Below are positions 8,489 to 17,864 of a stretch of 64,000 bases of DNA, one piece after another. The translations under genes were made by a program, and so were the position numbers. Numbering within the stretch: the stretch's first letter is position 1; the number at the start of each line of letters is the position of its first letter. The notes under the pieces were generated by a model. That model was given only the letters and a program-made list of their open reading frames with translations, was not told where the DNA came from and searched no databases. The stretch is from Saccharomonospora glauca K62 (GTDB taxonomy: Bacteria; Actinomycetota; Actinomycetes; Mycobacteriales; Pseudonocardiaceae): NCBI RefSeq assembly GCF_000243395.2, contig NZ_CM001484.1, positions 2,351,847 to 2,415,846 on the forward strand, in the 5' to 3' direction.

Positions 8489-10285
8489 GTGAGTACCACC
8501 CGCCTCCGAACGGCGGTTTACACCACTCCGGTGCAGCCGGAACGTAGGAGGGTGAGGCGGAAACGACTACGGCGGGTGTACGACCGCGCCCGCCACGGGC
8601 GAGGGTGGAGAGCACGCCACGCGACGAGGCTCCTGATCCGAAAGCTGCATTCCCCCGCACCTCGTGACGGGAGGCATCCGGACCCCGCCGAGATGCTGCT
8701 GAACGTCATGCTGTGGGCCCGTGACGAGCGGGCCCGTGCCCGAGCGCGAGCCGCGGTCGAGTCGGCGTGGGCGACCAACGACGCGGCCCGCGACGAGCTC
8801 TGGCACGCGTCCTGGCGACTTCTGGCCAGCGCACACTTCGACCGAGAATGGTTCCGCGAGGACCGAGTCGGCGCGGTGCTGCGGTTTCTCCTGGAGCGTG
8901 ATCCCACCTCCCGCTACGTGCCGCGGGTACGACTGCTGGCCTGTCTGCCTCCCGAAAGCAGCAGCAAGCGACCACGCGCCGCGGAGAGGGAGCCCGAACT
9001 CGCCCCCTTGATCAGGATCGCGATCGGGGACAAGGACTTCCCGGCCCGCGACGCTCTCCTCGAACTGCTGTGCACCACCGACCACCCGCGCCTGCTCACC
9101 GAACTCATCCAGGTCTTCCGGAAGAACCCCAGCGGGCTTCCGAACCAAGACCGCCGCGGAAACACTTACGACCTGTGGGACGACAACGGCGAACCCCGCC
9201 CACTGATGCGGATCCTGCGAACCAACCCGCATCTGACCCTCCCCCCGGAGATTCCGGCCACGGCGTTGGTGTTTCTCCAGATGGGCAGGTTCGACCGGCT
9301 CTCCGAGTGCGACCCGGAGGATCTGGTCCGCACCCTGCTCGCGACGGTGGCCGCCGTTCACCAACCACACCTCAACACCCCGCCCTCCCACATCATGGCC
9401 GCCTGTCGCCGGGCGCTCCGGGAGCTGACCTCGGCCGAGGCACAGGCCCTGGTGTGTTGGAAAGCGATCGCAGGAGACGCCGAAGCACTCGCCGCGGCGC
9501 GAGACGCGGGATACCGCCCGTTCGACGACAAACTCCAGCCGCTCTTTTTCTTCCTCACCGAACAGTGGGACGTCTACAACTGCCTCGACCCCGATGGAAG
9601 CGAACTGGCCACCGGGCTGATCCGGCTCCCTCGTAACCAGATCAAAAAAGCGATCGCGCGACTGCTCGATCCGTCCTCCCTGCCCGAGGTGGTGGCCGAG
9701 AAGGCACGCTTCGCACTGCGACACCTGCCCTCCCCCGCCGAGGCGGACGACAGTGAAAGCCTGGCCCGGCTGAAGAGCCTGGACAAGGAGCTGCGCTCCC
9801 CCACCGAACCACCCCACCAAAAAGATCAACTGGACGACTTCCTGACCAACCTGGACAGCCCCAGAATGTTCGCCCGAAACCTCGTCTGCATCCACGCCAT
9901 GCGAGGCAATGCGGAGGCCAAGGCCGCCGCGACCGACGCGGGCTACCTGCCGTCCAAACCGAAGCTGCAACCGGCCTTTCTGTTCCTCACCGAACAGTGG
10001 GACGCCTACGACCGCCTCGACCCCGACGGCACCCGGCTGCAAACAGTGCTGGCCGAGTCGTGGCGCTACGGCCTCCCGCTGTCCGAGTTCGAGGAAGTCG
10101 CCGAACGAGCCGGCCGACCGGTCCCCGAACCACCCGAACCCCGCACCTCCCACCGCCGTCACCGAAGCGCGGGCGCCTACCACACCGACTTCGGCGCCGG
10201 TGACTCCGGCGGCGGCTATGACGGTGGCGGCAGTTACGACGGCGGTGGCGGCTACTCCGGATTCAGCGGCTTCGGCGGTTACTGA
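8489..10285 (+). CDS. Unassigned tandem paralogue B: helical repeats with Gly/Tyr-rich tail
   Basis: 598 residues, GTG at 8489, 57 bases after paralogue A and colinear with it throughout. It has the same Arg-rich N-terminus and two copies of the module ending TEQWDVYN or TEQWDAYD (around residues 320-370 and 463-510). An extra acidic/Lys insert (around 415-460) separates the modules. A His/Arg segment precedes a longer tail (last 45 residues) with repeated GGGYDGG-like units and terminal GFGGY. Such Gly/Tyr-rich tails are typical of disordered, condensate-forming segments in other systems; that function here is inference. It ends 10 bases before a bidirectional terminator. Confidence 0.7.
   Translation: MSTTRLRTAVYTTPVQPERRRVRRKRLRRVYDRARHGRGWRARHATRLLIRKLHSPAPRDGRHPDPAEMLLNVMLWARDERARARARAAVESAWATNDAARDELWHASWRLLASAHFDREWFREDRVGAVLRFLLERDPTSRYVPRVRLLACLPPESSSKRPRAAEREPELAPLIRIAIGDKDFPARDALLELLCTTDHPRLLTELIQVFRKNPSGLPNQDRRGNTYDLWDDNGEPRPLMRILRTNPHLTLPPEIPATALVFLQMGRFDRLSECDPEDLVRTLLATVAAVHQPHLNTPPSHIMAACRRALRELTSAEAQALVCWKAIAGDAEALAAARDAGYRPFDDKLQPLFFFLTEQWDVYNCLDPDGSELATGLIRLPRNQIKKAIARLLDPSSLPEVVAEKARFALRHLPSPAEADDSESLARLKSLDKELRSPTEPPHQKDQLDDFLTNLDSPRMFARNLVCIHAMRGNAEAKAAATDAGYLPSKPKLQPAFLFLTEQWDAYDRLDPDGTRLQTVLAESWRYGLPLSEFEEVAERAGRPVPEPPEPRTSHRRHRSAGAYHTDFGAGDSGGGYDGGGSYDGGGGYSGFSGFGGY
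8503..8568 (+). repeat. 66-bp tract identical to 6754-6819
   Basis: Second copy of the identical 5' tract shared by the tandem paralogues. Confidence 0.9.
8717..8790 (+). repeat. 74-bp tract identical to 6962-7035
   Basis: Second copy of the internal identical tract shared by the tandem paralogues. Confidence 0.85.
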
Positions 10286-10294
10286 ACCGGGACC

Positions 10295-10328
10295 CGCTCG
10301 GGCGGGCAACCACACGCCCGCCCGAGCG
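10295..10328. terminator. Bidirectional hairpin terminator between convergent genes
   Basis: CGCTCGGGCGGGC (10295-10307) and GCCCGCCCGAGCG (10316-10328) form a perfect 13-bp stem with an 8-base loop. It sits between the stop of paralogue B and the stop of the oppositely oriented GH84 gene. Confidence 0.8.
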
Positions 10329-10336
10329 ACCACCAC

Positions 10337-13057
10337 TCAGCCGAGCACCGGCACGACCTCGTGCACCGTCGGCTGCTCACCACCGGCCCACACCAGACGC
10401 ACCGCACTCACCGGCTCGCCCCCGACCTCCACCGAGGCGTACCCGCCGGACAACTCACCCACCGACACCCAGTCCCCCGACTGCCGGCGAACCTGCACGG
10501 TCGCCGCCGCGGGCGCCTCCGGGGCCTGCATCACCACCACACGCTCCACCGGCCGCGCCCGTGACAACGTCACCACCAGCGCCTCACCCGGCTCCGCCGC
10601 CCGATCCGCGACATACGCCGTCGCGAGATCACCGTCGACCACCAGACCCGCACCGCTACCTTCCCGCGCCGGCGGCACCGCCTCCACGGCATACGACACC
10701 AACTCCGGCGTGGCCACCGCGAACTCCCGGACCACGATCCAGAACCCCTCGCCGTCCGCCGTCGCCCGATACCGCACGTAACGCGCCCGCGTCCCCTCCG
10801 GCGCGATCGCGGTAACTTCCGCCTCCGACGCCGAGAGCAACTCCGTCCACGTCTCGCCGTCCACCGAGTACTCCAGCACTCCCTCCCGGAAGTAGTCGTC
10901 CGGACTACCCGGCTTGCCCATCAGCACCTCGATCCGCCCGATCTCGGTCACCGCACCCAGGTCGACTCCCACGTAGTCGCCGACCCGCGACGCCCGCGAA
11001 CTCCAGAAGTACGTGTCCACATCCCCGTCCACCATGTTCGCGGGCCCGTACCCCTGATACGTCGGAAGACTGACCTCGGCGACCGGACGCCCCACCACAC
11101 CGAGCCACTCGTCCACGAACCGGTTCGCCTCGTCCAGGAACACGTCCAACACACCGTCGGCGATCTTCGGCCACGTCGAGGAATGCGGCTCCTTGTCGTC
11201 CCGCACCGCCATCGCTCGCTCCATCAGCAACGCCACCCGACTCCGCTGCTCCCACGCCGCGTCCCGATCCCCGGCGTCGTAGGCGGCCAACATCTCCACG
11301 GCCGCCCCACCGGCGGCAAGCCAGTGCCCCGCCGCCTCCAACCACGCCGCGATCTCCGCACGAGCCCGCGGCTCGGGCAACTCCTCCAACGCCCCCGCCG
11401 CCGAGGCATAGGAGTCGAACACCGCCGCCAACCGAGCACGAGCCTCCGCCCGATCACCCGACTCCCACGACGCCCGGAAGCCGTCGATCTCCTCGGACAA
11501 CCGCGGCGACTGCACCCGATGCAACGTCCCGTCGTACCACGACAGATCAGCGAACTCCCGCAACGCGGCCGCGAGCTCCTCGTCACCACCCGCCAGTTCC
11601 ACCGTCGCCGCCGTCCACGACTCCGTCGCGTCGTAGTCGACGTCGTTCCAACCGAACTCGGCGAACGAGTACAACGCGAGCTCACTCAACGCCGCCTGGT
11701 TCATCGGGTTCGACACGACCCCCGACACCTGCGCCGACAACCCGTTCTCCCGGCCCGAGTACGGCGCCAACAGCAACCGCCCCGCCGCGTAGTCGTTGAC
11801 CGGGTAGTTGTCCCAGATCAGGATCTCGTGCCCGAACACCTGCCGCGCCTGCTCGGCCTCGGCCACCGTGATGCGCTCCGGGACCACGGCGGTGCCCGTC
11901 CACATCACCACGATGTCCTCGTCCATCTCCCGCAGCTCACGCTTGTAGGGGGACTCGGCGACGTTGTAGTACTCGGTGGGCACCATCTGCAACGGCGCCA
12001 CGTCACCCTTCGCCTCGACCCACTCGCGCTGCACCCGGTTCAACAAATACGCCTGCGCGCGCCCCGCCGCGTCGGGCCCCGTGCCGAACCGCTCCACATC
12101 GGCGTCGCAGTGCCAGGTGTTGTAGTCGATGTCGTCGAGCGGGATGTTGAACGATCGAGCACCCAGCTCGTACAGCGCCTCGAACTTCGCGATCAGCGCC
12201 TCGAAGTCCTCCTGCGAGGAATAGCAGATGGAAAGACCGGGCGACAGCGCGAACGTGAAGTCCACCCGGTTCGCCACGGCACGATCCACCAACTCGCCCA
12301 GCTTCGCCAGCTCCTCCTCCGGATACGGCTCCCGCCACCGCTCCCGGTGATACGGGTCGTCCTTGGGCGCGTACTCGAAGGTGTTCATGCGATGGGCGCC
12401 GAGGTAGTCCATGAGCGCCAACCGGTCCTCGTGCGACCACGGTGTGCCGTAGAAGCCCTCGATCAACCCCCGGTACGTCATCGCGGGCCAGTCGCGGATC
12501 TCCACGCCCGGCACCCAGTCCACCCCACGACGCGCCCGCACGACCTGCTCGAACGTCCGCGTGGCGTAGTACGTGCCGTCGGCGTCGGCGCCGTCGAGCA
12601 CCACCTGCCCCCGCCCGTTCGCGTCACGGCCCGCCGCGAGCACGAAGCCCTCGGCCGCCAACGCGTCGGCCCCGGAGACCCCGAGCTCGGACAGCACCCG
12701 GCCCCCGTCGCCGAGCCACACGGTGACGGGCGTGCGCGAGCCGTCGTGCACCGGGACGATCCGCCGCACCCCGGCCTCCCGCAGGACTCTGCGTATCTCC
12801 CGCTCCGTGGCCTCGTCGGCGTCCTCGGACGTCACCAACCCCACCACCGGGGTGAGCGGGAAACCGTCGTCGCGCTGTGTCAGCTCCCGCGGCGCGGGCC
12901 ACACCGACACCGGCTCCTCGGCGGGTTCCTGCGCGGCCTGGACCACTGCGGGGAAGGCGGCCGTCACCAGCGCCGCGGCGAGTGTGACCGCGCTCCAGCG
13001 CCGATGACGAGCCGGTCGGGTACGTGCGTGCGGATCACGTGGTCTTCTGACGAGCAT
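10337..13057 (-). CDS. Secreted GH84 beta-N-acetylglucosaminidase with F5/8-type carbohydrate-binding domain
   Basis: 906 residues, ATG at 13057 behind CGGAGGGACAGTC. A basic N-terminus and hydrophobic helix (SAVTLAAALVTAAFPAVVQA) form a secretion signal. A GH20b-like N-terminal domain follows (WPAPRELT, about 53-60). The TIM barrel begins at YRGLIEGFYGTPWSHEDR and includes the GH84 catalytic Asp pair in IPLDDIDYN (about residue 307) and WDNYPVNDY. A helical domain and a galactose-binding-like F5/8C domain follow (about 655-780: ANMVDGDVDTYFWSS, VGVDLG). The enzyme should release GlcNAc from glycoconjugates or chitin-derived chains outside the cell. A DasR-like site upstream suggests control by amino-sugar status. 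Confidence 0.9.
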   Translation of the reverse strand: MLVRRPRDPHARTRPARHRRWSAVTLAAALVTAAFPAVVQAAQEPAEEPVSVWPAPRELTQRDDGFPLTPVVGLVTSEDADEATEREIRRVLREAGVRRIVPVHDGSRTPVTVWLGDGGRVLSELGVSGADALAAEGFVLAAGRDANGRGQVVLDGADADGTYYATRTFEQVVRARRGVDWVPGVEIRDWPAMTYRGLIEGFYGTPWSHEDRLALMDYLGAHRMNTFEYAPKDDPYHRERWREPYPEEELAKLGELVDRAVANRVDFTFALSPGLSICYSSQEDFEALIAKFEALYELGARSFNIPLDDIDYNTWHCDADVERFGTGPDAAGRAQAYLLNRVQREWVEAKGDVAPLQMVPTEYYNVAESPYKRELREMDEDIVVMWTGTAVVPERITVAEAEQARQVFGHEILIWDNYPVNDYAAGRLLLAPYSGRENGLSAQVSGVVSNPMNQAALSELALYSFAEFGWNDVDYDATESWTAATVELAGGDEELAAALREFADLSWYDGTLHRVQSPRLSEEIDGFRASWESGDRAEARARLAAVFDSYASAAGALEELPEPRARAEIAAWLEAAGHWLAAGGAAVEMLAAYDAGDRDAAWEQRSRVALLMERAMAVRDDKEPHSSTWPKIADGVLDVFLDEANRFVDEWLGVVGRPVAEVSLPTYQGYGPANMVDGDVDTYFWSSRASRVGDYVGVDLGAVTEIGRIEVLMGKPGSPDDYFREGVLEYSVDGETWTELLSASEAEVTAIAPEGTRARYVRYRATADGEGFWIVVREFAVATPELVSYAVEAVPPAREGSGAGLVVDGDLATAYVADRAAEPGEALVVTLSRARPVERVVVMQAPEAPAAATVQVRRQSGDWVSVGELSGGYASVEVGGEPVSAVRLVWAGGEQPTVHEVVPVLG

Positions 13058-13158
13058 GACTGTCCCTCCGGATGAAGCCGTGGTCTGGTCACACGTGTGC
13101 CGGGCACGTCCACCGCATCGTGCTGGTAGATGCCGTGACGATCAAGCAAGACCGCCCA

Positions 13159-13174
13159 ACTGGTCTAGTCCTTT
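13159..13174. promoter_or_regulatory. DasR-like (dre) operator candidate upstream of the GH84 gene
   Basis: ACTGGTCTAGTCCTTT at 13159-13174 matches 13 of 16 positions of the palindromic dre consensus A(G/C)TGGTCTAGACCA(G/C)T known for the GlcNAc regulator DasR. It lies about 100 bases upstream of the GH84 start codon. A weaker partial match (GTGGTCTGGTCAC) lies at about 13079-13091. The link to amino-sugar control is supported by the target gene's function. Confidence 0.6.
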
Positions 13175-13279
13175 TCCGGTCACCCGTCCGGTGACCACGG
13201 CGGGCACCCTCCGTCGGCGCGGTCGGCCCGCCGGTGGTGAACTGACAGTCGACCGACCCTCGCACCGGGAGCGTTTTTC

Positions 13280-13612
13280 GTGGTTGTCCTTCGTTCGATC
13301 GTGCTGTTCGTGCTGGCGGCCCTCGCCGAGATCGGCGGGGCCTGGCTGGTGTGGCAGGGAGTCCGAGAGCATCGCGGCTGGCTGTGGATCGGCGCCGGCG
13401 TCCTCGCCCTCGGCGCGTACGGCTTCGTCGCCACGCTGCAACCCGACGCACACTTCGGCCGCATCCTCGCCGCGTACGGGGGTGTGTTCGTCGCCGGATC
13501 ACTGGTCTGGGGCATGGTCGTCGACGGCTACCGACCCGACCGGTTCGACGTCATCGGAGCCCTCGTCTGCCTGGTCGGCGTCGCCGTGATCATGTACGCG
13601 CCCCGCCAGTGA
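13280..13612 (+). CDS. YnfA/UPF0060 family small membrane protein
   Basis: 110 residues with four hydrophobic helices and the UPF0060 signature: an early [15 protein letters not shown], then [24 protein letters not shown] and a terminal [17 protein letters not shown]. The family is SMR-like in size and is variously linked to efflux; the substrate is unknown. GTG at 13280 follows CCGGGAGCGTTTTTC. It is divergent from the GH84 gene and convergent with the ABC ATPase at 13875. Confidence 0.85.
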   Translation: MVVLRSIVLFVLAALAEIGGAWLVWQGVREHRGWLWIGAGVLALGAYGFVATLQPDAHFGRILAAYGGVFVAGSLVWGMVVDGYRPDRFDVIGALVCLVGVAVIMYAPRQ

Positions 13613-13702
13613 TCACCGGGCCGGAGTGTTCCCTTCGGAGCTTTTATTGGTTCTGGAGTATGAGTTGTTGCGTGGGGTTGTCGTGTGTGAATATCCTCCA
13701 AA

Positions 13703-13733
13703 GCCCCGCTGTATAGGTCGTTATACACCTGGC
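13703..13733. repeat. 31-bp element with palindromic core, copy 1
   Basis: The core GTATAGGTCGTTATAC (13711-13726) is an inverted repeat (GTATA-N6-TATAC) inside a 31-bp segment that matches 43164-43194 at 28 of 31 positions. The homology begins at GCCCCGC and ends at TGGC in both copies. It lies in the intergenic space between convergent genes. It could be a regulator site or a short dispersed repeat. Confidence 0.7.
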
Positions 13734-13874
13734 TTCGGTGAATCCCGCAGCTCTCAACCGCTCGGACGCCCCGGAAACGATCACGCTCGGCGACGTCACC
13801 CACGGGCGACCCGATCGATCACCACACCGACGCTCCCCTCCGGGGCCGTGGGCCGTGTGTCTTCCTCCCCTCCC

Positions 13875-14888
13875 CTACGTCCTCGCGCCCTCGGCAAGCG
13901 ACACGGCGTCGCCCACGATCTCCTCCTCGGGATACGGACAGTGCCACCGGTGCTCGGCCTGCGTTGTCCCCTCGGGAAAACGCAGGGCACAGTCGTCGGT
14001 GGCCTTCCAACAGCGAGTCCGGAAGGGACATCCCGACGGAGGGTGCGTGGCCGACGGCACGGGACCGTGGAGCACGATGCGCTCGCCGTCGGTCAACAGG
14101 CTCGGCGTGGCCGAAAACAGCGCCCTGGTGTAGGGGTGGCGCGGCGCGATGGCCACCCGGTCGGCCGGCCCCTCCTCGACGATCCTGCCCAGATACATGA
14201 CCGCGATCCGATCGGCGAGGTAACGCACGGTCTGGATGTCGTGGGAGATGAACACCATGCCGAGCCCGAGCCGCGCCCGCAGGTCCACGAGCAGATTGAG
14301 CACCTGGGCGCGCACGGAGACGTCGAGGGCCGATGTCGGCTCGTCGGCGACGATCACCTCGGGGTCGAGGGCCAACGCCCGCGCCACCGCGACCCGCTGG
14401 CGTTGCCCACCGGAGAGCTGGGCGGGCACGGCATCGGCGACGTGAGCCGGGAGCCCCACCAGGCTCAACAGTTCCTCGACCCGCCGATCACGCTGCGCCC
14501 TCGAACCGCGCCGGTGGACGTCGAGCGGGTCCCGCAGGATCGTGCGCACCGGAAGCCTCGGATTCAGTGCCGTCGCCGGGTCTTGGAACACCACCCCCAC
14601 CGATGCCCCGAACTCCTCCCGGCGGCACCTGGCGGGCAGCGACCACAGGTCCTCTCCCCGGAACCGCACAGTGCCGTGCGTGGGAGGTTGCAGTCCGGTC
14701 ACCACGCGCGCCAGCGTCGACTTCCCGCACCCGGACTCGCCGACGACGCCCAGGATCTCGCCCTTGCCGACCGCGACGGTGGCGTCGGTCAACGCATACA
14801 CCTTGTCGCGGCGGAACAGCCCGCCCGTGCGTGCGGTGTGGACGACGTGGACGCCGTCCAGGCTCACCACCGGCTCCGATCGCGTCAC
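13875..14888 (-). CDS. Dpp/Opp-type ABC transporter ATPase (SiaI-like position)
   Basis: 337 residues from the GTG at 14888, which overlaps the upstream stop as GTGA. Walker [13 protein letters not shown] lies at about 50-61, then Q-loop [13 protein letters not shown], signature LSGGQRQRV, Walker [13 protein letters not shown] and H-loop FISHD. The C-terminus carries the oligopeptide-transporter extension with a Cys cluster ([14 protein letters not shown] and a later WHCPYP). It is the last gene of a four-gene transporter operon. Operon architecture and the operator shared with nan genes point to sialic acid as substrate, but the family itself is annotated for peptides. Confidence 0.85.
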   Translation of the reverse strand: MTRSEPVVSLDGVHVVHTARTGGLFRRDKVYALTDATVAVGKGEILGVVGESGCGKSTLARVVTGLQPPTHGTVRFRGEDLWSLPARCRREEFGASVGVVFQDPATALNPRLPVRTILRDPLDVHRRGSRAQRDRRVEELLSLVGLPAHVADAVPAQLSGGQRQRVAVARALALDPEVIVADEPTSALDVSVRAQVLNLLVDLRARLGLGMVFISHDIQTVRYLADRIAVMYLGRIVEEGPADRVAIAPRHPYTRALFSATPSLLTDGERIVLHGPVPSATHPPSGCPFRTRCWKATDDCALRFPEGTTQAEHRWHCPYPEEEIVGDAVSLAEGART

Positions 14889-16876
14889 AGCAACGCTCCT
14901 TCCGTCGCCGCCGACGATTCCCGATCGGCGGGGTTCCAGCAGGCGACCGTGTGCTCGTCGGAGGCACCGGAGAGCACGGGCGGCCGGGTGCGACACACGT
15001 CGGTGGCCGCCGGGCAGCGGTCGACGAACCGGCACCCCGCGGCGAAATCGCCGGGAGCGGGCACCACACCGGGGATCTGGTGCAGTCTCCGGGCTCCGGA
15101 CTCCAACGACAACACCGAGCCGAGCAATCCCCGCGCGTAGTGGTGGCGTGGGCCCGCGAACAGGTTGTCCACCGTGGCCACCTCGGCGAGCTGCCCCGCG
15201 TACATCACCGCGACGCGATGCACCATCTCGCCGATGAGCGCCAGGTCGTGAGACACCAGCACCATGGCGAAACCGAGCTCGTCGCGCAGCTCCGCCAACA
15301 GCTCCACCACCTGAGCCTGCACCGTCACGTCGAGCGCCGTGGTCGGCTCGTCGGCGATCAGCAGTCGAGGGCTGCGGGACAGGGCCATCGCGATGAGGAC
15401 CCGCTGCCGTTGCCCGCCCGACAACTCGTGCGGGTAGCTCTTCAGGCAGCGTTCGGGAGACAACCCGACCAGCTCCAGCAGTTCCTCGGGGGTGCGCGTG
15501 CCACCGCGTCGAGTGAGCTGACGAAGTTGTGTGCCGACGAGGACGGACGGGTTCAACGACGACATCGCGTCCTGATAGACCATGGCCAGCTCCGGGCCCG
15601 CCAACGCCCTCCGCTGAGCCGGAGACAACGACAGCAGGTCCTTGCCGTCGTAGACGATGCTGCCGCTGACCTGCGCCCGGCGCGGCAGCAATCCCATCAG
15701 GGCGAGGCTGGTCAAGCTCTTGCCGCATCCGGACTCCCCGACCAGACCGAGCGTCTCCCCCACCTTGACGTCGAACGAGACACCGTCCACGACCGCCACG
15801 TCCCCGTGTCGTTCGGGGAAGCGGATTCTCAGGTCGCGCACCGACAGCAGCGTCGGTGTCTCGGGGGCCACCGGCGGCAGCGACGCCGTCCTCTCCCCGA
15901 CGGTGGTGGCCAGTCGCGCCAGCGCCCGTTCCACGTCGTCGGTGCCGGCGCTTTCGGTCGGCGACGCCTCCACGACGGTGCCGGGCTTGTCATCCTTCCC
16001 GGCGCCCTCGCTTCGGGGAGCCGTCGTCTTCGGGGTCGACCACGCGTCGGTGAGCCCTTCGGACAACACGTTCAACGCCAACACGGTGAGCAGGATCGCG
16101 ACGCCGGGGAAGAACGTGGCCCACCAACCGCCGGAGAGCAGGATCTGCCGACCGTAGGACAACACGTTGCCCCAACTCGGCAACGGGTCCTGGATGCCCG
16201 CACCGATGAAGGACAGACTGGCCTCGTAGATGATCGCGTCGGCGACCAGCACCGTGGCGAACACGACCACCGGCGCGGCGCAGTTGACCGCCACGTGCTT
16301 GATCAGAATGAAGGACCTCTTCGCGCCGATCACCTTCTCGGCCGCGACGTAGTCCTCCCCGTACTGGGCGAGGACGTTGGCTCTCACCACGCGCGTGAGC
16401 GACGGCACGTAGACCAGGGCGATCGCGATGATCAACACCGGAATTCCGGGACCGAACACCGCGATGAGGACGGCGGCCAACGCGATGCCGGGGAAGGCCA
16501 TCACCACGTCCAGCACGCGCATCACCGTCTCGTTGACGACCTTGTGGGACGTCGCCGCGATGCCGCCCAGGATGCTCCCGACGACCACCGCGACCACGGT
16601 GGCTCCCAGACCGATCACCAGCGAGTAGCGCGCGCCGGCCACGACACGGGCGAAGACGTCCCTCCCGGCGCGGTCGGTGCCGAACCAGTGCTCGGCGCTC
16701 GGCGGTTGGGCGGGAACCCCGGTGGCGAGAGGGTCCGGTGCCAGGAGGGGACCGAACACCGCCAGCGCCGTGATGCCGGTCAACAGCAGCAGGGCGATCC
16801 GGGCCGGCCAACGCAGCGCGCGGAACCGGATTCCGGGACGGGACAGGCGGGTGGCGAGACGGGAACGCATGCTCAC
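14885..16876 (-). CDS. Fused permease-ATPase of Dpp-type ABC transporter (SiaG-like)
   Basis: 663 residues. The N-terminal half is a DppC-type permease: an OppC_N-like segment, [20 protein letters not shown], and six hydrophobic helices to about residue 275. An acidic/Thr linker leads to an ATPase with [17 protein letters not shown] (about 375-391), LSGGQRQRV (about 485), [12 protein letters not shown] and the Cys-containing C-terminal extension ([14 protein letters not shown]). Fusion of permease and ATPase is unusual for Dpp systems but is the arrangement described for the Corynebacterium glutamicum sialic-acid importer SiaEFGI. It overlaps both neighbours by four bases, indicating tight coupling. 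Confidence 0.88.
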   Translation of the reverse strand: MSMRSRLATRLSRPGIRFRALRWPARIALLLLTGITALAVFGPLLAPDPLATGVPAQPPSAEHWFGTDRAGRDVFARVVAGARYSLVIGLGATVVAVVVGSILGGIAATSHKVVNETVMRVLDVVMAFPGIALAAVLIAVFGPGIPVLIIAIALVYVPSLTRVVRANVLAQYGEDYVAAEKVIGAKRSFILIKHVAVNCAAPVVVFATVLVADAIIYEASLSFIGAGIQDPLPSWGNVLSYGRQILLSGGWWATFFPGVAILLTVLALNVLSEGLTDAWSTPKTTAPRSEGAGKDDKPGTVVEASPTESAGTDDVERALARLATTVGERTASLPPVAPETPTLLSVRDLRIRFPERHGDVAVVDGVSFDVKVGETLGLVGESGCGKSLTSLALMGLLPRRAQVSGSIVYDGKDLLSLSPAQRRALAGPELAMVYQDAMSSLNPSVLVGTQLRQLTRRGGTRTPEELLELVGLSPERCLKSYPHELSGGQRQRVLIAMALSRSPRLLIADEPTTALDVTVQAQVVELLAELRDELGFAMVLVSHDLALIGEMVHRVAVMYAGQLAEVATVDNLFAGPRHHYARGLLGSVLSLESGARRLHQIPGVVPAPGDFAAGCRFVDRCPAATDVCRTRPPVLSGASDEHTVACWNPADRESSAATEGALL

Positions 16877-17832
16877 ACCCCTCGGATACGTGGGTTGACG
16901 ACGAGATACAGCAGGTCCACGACGAGGTTGACCACCAGGAACGTGAACGCGATGGTGAGCACCGCGCCCTGCACGAGCGCGACGTCGCCCGTGGTGACCC
17001 CCGTGAGCAGCAGCTCCCCCATGCCCGGAAGTCCGAAGATGGTCTCGATGACCACGGCACCGCTCAACGCGTAGCCCACGCGGAGCCCGAGCACGGTCAA
17101 CGGCGTGATCATGGCGTTACGCAACGCCGCTCGCACCACCAGCCAGCGAGGCAGCCCGTTGCCCGTCGCGGTGCGCACGTAGTCGCGGTCCAGCTCCTCG
17201 ACCAGCGAAGTGCGGACCAGCCTCGCGAGCTGGCAGCCCACGGGAACGGCGATGGCGAACGCGGGCAGCGTCAGGGAGTTGAGCCAGCCCGACACCGAGT
17301 CGGCCGGGTTCACGTAACCGCCGGTGGGAAACCACTCCAGGTTCAGGGCGAACTGCTGGATCAGCAGGATCGCCAACCAGAACGAGGGAGTGGCGATGCC
17401 GATGATGGAGAGCACCCGAGTCACGTGGTCGGGCCAACGGTCCCGGCCGAGGGCGCCGGTGATGCCGATGACCAGCGCCAGCACCACCGCGCCGCCCATC
17501 CCCAGCAGGGTGAGCTGGATGGTCAACGGCAACGCCGTGAGCACCCGGTCCATCACGGGCACCGAGGGCGGCGCCGTGTAGCCGAGGTCGCCTTGCAACA
17601 GGCCACCGAGGAAACGCAGGTACTGCACCGGGAGCGGGTCGTCGAGTCCGTGCTCCTCGGCGTAGGCGGCCCGAGCTTCCGGGGTGGAGTTGACGCCGAG
17701 CGCGTTGAACGCCGGATCGCTGGGCGAGAACTGCAGAACGATGTACACCAGGAGCGTGACACCGAGCAGCATCAGCGGCAGTGCCAGCAGTCGGCGCGCG
17801 ACAAGCCGCAGGAACGCCTGCATGGAAGACAC
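16873..17832 (-). CDS. Dpp-type ABC transporter permease (SiaF-like)
   Basis: 319 residues with six predicted helices and the DppB layout: a first helix near residues 15-33 (LPLMLLGVTLLVYIVLQF), a long periplasmic loop with EEHGLDDPLPVQYLRFL, and the EAA-type loop EELDRDYVRTATGNGLPRW. It is the second gene of the operon, 32 bases after the binding protein and overlapping the permease-ATPase by four bases (ATGA). It should form the membrane channel together with the fused permease. Confidence 0.9.
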   Translation of the reverse strand: MSSMQAFLRLVARRLLALPLMLLGVTLLVYIVLQFSPSDPAFNALGVNSTPEARAAYAEEHGLDDPLPVQYLRFLGGLLQGDLGYTAPPSVPVMDRVLTALPLTIQLTLLGMGGAVVLALVIGITGALGRDRWPDHVTRVLSIIGIATPSFWLAILLIQQFALNLEWFPTGGYVNPADSVSGWLNSLTLPAFAIAVPVGCQLARLVRTSLVEELDRDYVRTATGNGLPRWLVVRAALRNAMITPLTVLGLRVGYALSGAVVIETIFGLPGMGELLLTGVTTGDVALVQGAVLTIAFTFLVVNLVVDLLYLVVNPRIRGV

Positions 17833-17864
17833 TCCTTAAGGAAACGGTCGCGACACGGGGTGGC

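Noticed and set aside
11183..13075. 630-codon plus-strand frame
   Set aside because: Antisense to the GH84 gene, whose signal peptide, catalytic motif and C-terminal domain are all intact.
13703..13733. chromosomal dif site
   Set aside because: The repeated element does not match the actinobacterial dif arms and occurs at least twice in 64 kb.
14333..17074. 913-codon plus-strand frame
   Set aside because: Antisense to three transporter genes with clear motifs and four-base overlaps.
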